From contig JACAEW010000194.1 in the NCBI GenBank assembly GCA_013388675.1, positions 1 through 33,134 of the forward strand: a stretch of 33,134 nucleotides of DNA, given 5' to 3'. This DNA is from Syntrophaceae bacterium. Its GTDB lineage: Bacteria > Desulfobacterota > SM23-61. The notes under the pieces were generated by a model. That model was given only the letters and a program-made list of their open reading frames with translations, had not been told where the DNA came from and did no database searches. Both the position numbers and the translations under genes were made by a program. Of the stretch, positions 31,165-33,134 are shown one piece after another (position 1 is the first letter of the stretch; each line of letters begins with the position of its first letter).

Positions 31165-32445
31165 TCATCGGAAAATCAACTTCGGCAGCAATAACGAGAC
31201 CTCGGGAAGATAAGCGATCACCAGAAGGACGAGAGCCATGACTCCCAAATACGGGAGCAGAGGTTTTGCCACCTCCGTGACCGTTACTTTCCCGATGCTG
31301 CAGGCGACAAACAAACTTACGCCCACCGGCGGGGTAAAAACCGAGATCCCCTGGCAGGCCACGATCACGATGCCGTAGTGGACGGGATCTATGCCCAGGG
31401 TGCGGGCGATGGGAAGCATGATGGGAGTCAATAGAATGACTGCCGGAACCCCCTCCAGAATCGCGCCCAGGGGGAGAAAAACCAGGATCGTGAGGAGGAT
31501 GTACAGGTATTTCCCTCCTCCTAAGCTGAGCATCCACTGGGCGATCATCTGGGGAACCTGCTCCCGGGAAAGGATCCAGCTGAACGAGTGGGCGGTGCCC
31601 ACCAGCAGAAGGACCATCCCGGAGATCTTCCCCGTCTCTACCACCTTCTCAAAAAAGGTCTTTGCGCTCACCTGGCGATACACGAACCTGCCGATCAGAA
31701 TCGCATACAGAACGGCGACCGCCGCCGCCTCCGTAGGGGTGAAGACGCCCCCCAGGATTCCGCCGAAGATGATGACCGCCATCATCAGCGCCAGAATCGA
31801 GTCTTTGGCCGCATCCACAATCTCCGGGAATGGGGCGCGCCGCCCCGGCTTCCGCCCCACCCGGACCGCCTGGAAATAAATCTGGATCATGAGGGCCAAA
31901 GCCATCAGGAAGGCGGGGATGAACCCGGCGGCAAAAAGCTCCCCGATGGAAACCCCGCCCACGACGCCGTAAATCACCATGGTAATGCAAGGAGGCACCA
32001 GCATTCCCATGCCGCAGGCCGCGGCGGTGATCGCCGTAGCCCGGCGGGCCGAGTAGCCGTCCTTGACCAACTGGGGGATCATGATTCCCCCGATGGCGGC
32101 CGTATCCGCCGAAGTGGACCCCGAGATGTCCGAGAAAAAGATCTCCGCCACCACGACCACCATTCCGAGGCCGCCCCGAAAGTGCCCGACCAGCACCTTC
32201 GCCAGACGCACCAGGCGGTCCGATATGCCGCCGATGTCCATCAGCGCCCCGGACAGGATAAAAAGCGGCACGGCCAGCATGGGGAATGAATCGGTCCCGG
32301 CCAGGATCTGCTGGGGAATGATGGCCAGGGGTACGCTGCCGAAGAGCCAGAGGGAAAGGATCGAGGCCCCCCCCAAGGCAAAGGCAATGGGAACGTTGAG
32401 CGAAAGGAGGAGGAAGAAGAGAACGAGTAACGACAGAGCCAGCAT
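31165..32445 (-). CDS. dctM: TRAP transporter large permease, DctM family
   Basis: This 426-residue membrane protein is the large (transport) subunit of a TRAP system, which imports organic acids with a sodium ion gradient. The family features are the N-terminal VLFFLLLSLNVPIAFALGGAS, the ILSGALMDIGGISDRLVRLA helix pair, SDISGSTSADTAAIGGIMIP near 110-129 and GMLVPPCITMVIYGVVGGVSIGELFAAG. About twelve hydrophobic segments are visible, and HYGIVIVACQGISVFTPPVGVSLFVACSI lies near the end. The length matches DctM. It follows dctQ with an 11-base gap and precedes the amidohydrolase by 84 bases, which ties uptake to the enzymes. The transported solute is not predictable from this subunit. Confidence 0.95.
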   Translation of the reverse strand: MLALSLLVLFFLLLSLNVPIAFALGGASILSLWLFGSVPLAIIPQQILAGTDSFPMLAVPLFILSGALMDIGGISDRLVRLAKVLVGHFRGGLGMVVVVAEIFFSDISGSTSADTAAIGGIMIPQLVKDGYSARRATAITAAACGMGMLVPPCITMVIYGVVGGVSIGELFAAGFIPAFLMALALMIQIYFQAVRVGRKPGRRAPFPEIVDAAKDSILALMMAVIIFGGILGGVFTPTEAAAVAVLYAILIGRFVYRQVSAKTFFEKVVETGKISGMVLLLVGTAHSFSWILSREQVPQMIAQWMLSLGGGKYLYILLTILVFLPLGAILEGVPAVILLTPIMLPIARTLGIDPVHYGIVIVACQGISVFTPPVGVSLFVACSIGKVTVTEVAKPLLPYLGVMALVLLVIAYLPEVSLLLPKLIFR

Positions 32446-32456
32446 GGAAAGAATCC

Positions 32457-32948
32457 CTACAGCAAATCGGGGGTCCGATGCCTTTTTTGAATCGTCAGAA
32501 GGTTATAGAGCAAATGAAAGCTCATGAGCGCTCCCGAAACCGGGAGCGAGAAGTACACGTACCGCATGGGAATCTGGAGGGCCGGGGTGATCTGGAAGGA
32601 GACGATCTGCAGCATCCGCAGGCCGTAAAAAATAAGGACGAAAACGAGGATGGCCATGAGCAGTTGAACCGCATAATGGCCGGCGAGCTGCAGGCGGGGG
32701 GGCATTTTTTTCACCAGCAGGTCGAACCCGAAATGGGACTGCTCCTTGACTCCGTAGGCGGCCCCCACCAGGGAAATCCAGATAAAGAGGTAACGGGCCA
32801 GCTCCTCCGTCCAGGGGCTGGGCTGATTGAGCACGTAACGAAAGCAAACCTGGCCGCAAACCACGGCGAACATGAGGGTCACGAACGATCCCAGCATGGC
32901 CCGCTCGACCCATCCCAGAAGGTCGTTGATTCGCTGCAGGAATTTCAA
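32457..32948 (-). CDS. dctQ: TRAP transporter small permease, DctQ family
   Basis: This is the small membrane subunit of the TRAP transporter, 163 residues with four TM segments (about 16-36, 48-68, 85-112, 125-150). The family block PSPWTEELARYLFIWISLVGAAYGVKEQSHFGFD holds the conserved WTEELAR motif. It scaffolds the DctM and DctP partners. The start is uncertain: the TTG at 32948 has GGGGG five bases upstream and gives MKFLQRINDLL, while an in-frame TTG at 32960 would place its ribosome binding site inside the terminator-like stem that precedes the gene. The gap between dctP and dctQ holds that stem. Confidence 0.9.
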   Translation of the reverse strand: MKFLQRINDLLGWVERAMLGSFVTLMFAVVCGQVCFRYVLNQPSPWTEELARYLFIWISLVGAAYGVKEQSHFGFDLLVKKMPPRLQLAGHYAVQLLMAILVFVLIFYGLRMLQIVSFQITPALQIPMRYVYFSLPVSGALMSFHLLYNLLTIQKRHRTPDLL

Positions 32949-32964
32949 ATCATCCCCCAAAAAC

Positions 32965-32990
32965 GAGGGGCAGGGAATCCCCTGCCCCTC
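32965..32990 (-). terminator. Strong stem-loop with T-run between dctP and dctQ
   Basis: GAGGGGCAGG at 32965-32974 pairs perfectly with CCTGCCCCTC at 32981-32990 around six bases. On the minus strand the stem is followed by GTTTTTGGGG. It looks like a leaky intrinsic terminator or an mRNA-protecting stem after the binding-protein gene. Confidence 0.65.
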
Positions 32991-33005
32991 CTTGCCTTCA
33001 CCCGT

Positions 33006-33134
33006 TTATCTTTTGGGAAGCAAGGCGTCTGCTTCCTTGGCCACGCGCTCTACAAGCTCCTTCCCGCGGGGGATTCGCACCATCATTTCGTTCCAAACCG
33101 CCGGGCGGACGATCTTCACAAAAGGCCCAAGGTA
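33006..33134 (-). CDS. dctP: TRAP transporter solute-binding protein, C-terminal end (cut by window edge)
   Basis: Only the last 42 residues are present, ending in VAKEADALLPKR and a TAA at 33006-33008. The segment VWNEMMVRIPRGKELVERVAKEAD is compatible with the C-terminal helix of a periplasmic TRAP solute-binding protein. Its place directly upstream of dctQ and dctM, with a stem-loop between, is the usual dctPQM order. The identification rests mainly on position; the fragment is too short for a family call on its own, and a different binding-protein type cannot be excluded. Confidence 0.6.
   Translation of the reverse strand, partial: YLGPFVKIVRPAVWNEMMVRIPRGKELVERVAKEADALLPKR

Overview
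The window is a 33 kb stretch of GC-rich bacterial DNA in which every supported gene lies on the minus strand. Transcription therefore runs from high to low coordinates. The gene content points to a Gram-negative, probably anaerobic bacterium of the Desulfobacterota/deltaproteobacterial type. It has a heptose-containing LPS pathway, LpxI (not LpxH) beside a Gfo/Idh-family gene and lpxB, a complete BamA/Skp/LolCD outer-membrane set, and a ferredoxin-linked 2-oxoacid oxidoreductase (IorAB) with an NDP-forming acyl-CoA synthetase subunit and a TRAP transporter. The taxon is inferred from gene content; no rRNA or tRNA gene was seen.

Region A (33134 to 23859) looks like one catabolic operon. In transcription order it holds the end of a TRAP solute-binding protein, dctQ, dctM, a DUF6282-like amidohydrolase, an acyl-CoA synthetase (NDP-forming) alpha subunit, iorA, iorB, an Asp/Glu/hydantoin racemase and a D-hydantoinase-family amidohydrolase. 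A plausible reading is uptake of a cyclic ureide or imide, or a related organic acid, then ring opening and racemisation, oxidative decarboxylation of a 2-oxoacid to an acyl-CoA, and recovery of the thioester energy. The substrate is unknown, and several expected enzymes (carbamoylase, aminotransferase, ATP-grasp beta subunit) are not in the window.

Region B (23705 to 18026) starts with pyrE behind a good sigma70-type promoter. A second promoter precedes lysS, which is followed by lolC/E, a protein with two cyclic-nucleotide-binding domains, and lolD. lolD seems to start at a CTG codon in a CTGA stop/start overlap.

Region C (17919 to 8853) is the envelope biogenesis block: bamA (with an extra TolB-N-like N-terminal domain), skp/ompH, lpxA, lpxI, a Gfo/Idh oxidoreductase, lpxB and msbA. 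lpxD and fabZ, which usually lie between ompH and lpxA, are absent.

Region D (8816 to 1) continues with lpxK, a lipid A acyltransferase, waaF, gmhB, waaC, a Trm112-like zinc protein, a family 2 glycosyltransferase, a WaaQ-like heptosyltransferase, a family 4 glycosyltransferase and a polysaccharide deacetylase cut by the window edge. Together these build and export lipid A and the inner core. waaA/kdtA is not here.

There is no gene-free stretch longer than 300 bases. The larger gaps (3379-3565, 5510-5681, 10629-10771, 17920-18025, 22777-23012, 23706-23858, 25932-26087) hold hairpins, intergenic repeats or promoters, listed individually. Many genes use TTG, GTG or CTG starts. No CRISPR, IS element, tRNA or rRNA was seen.
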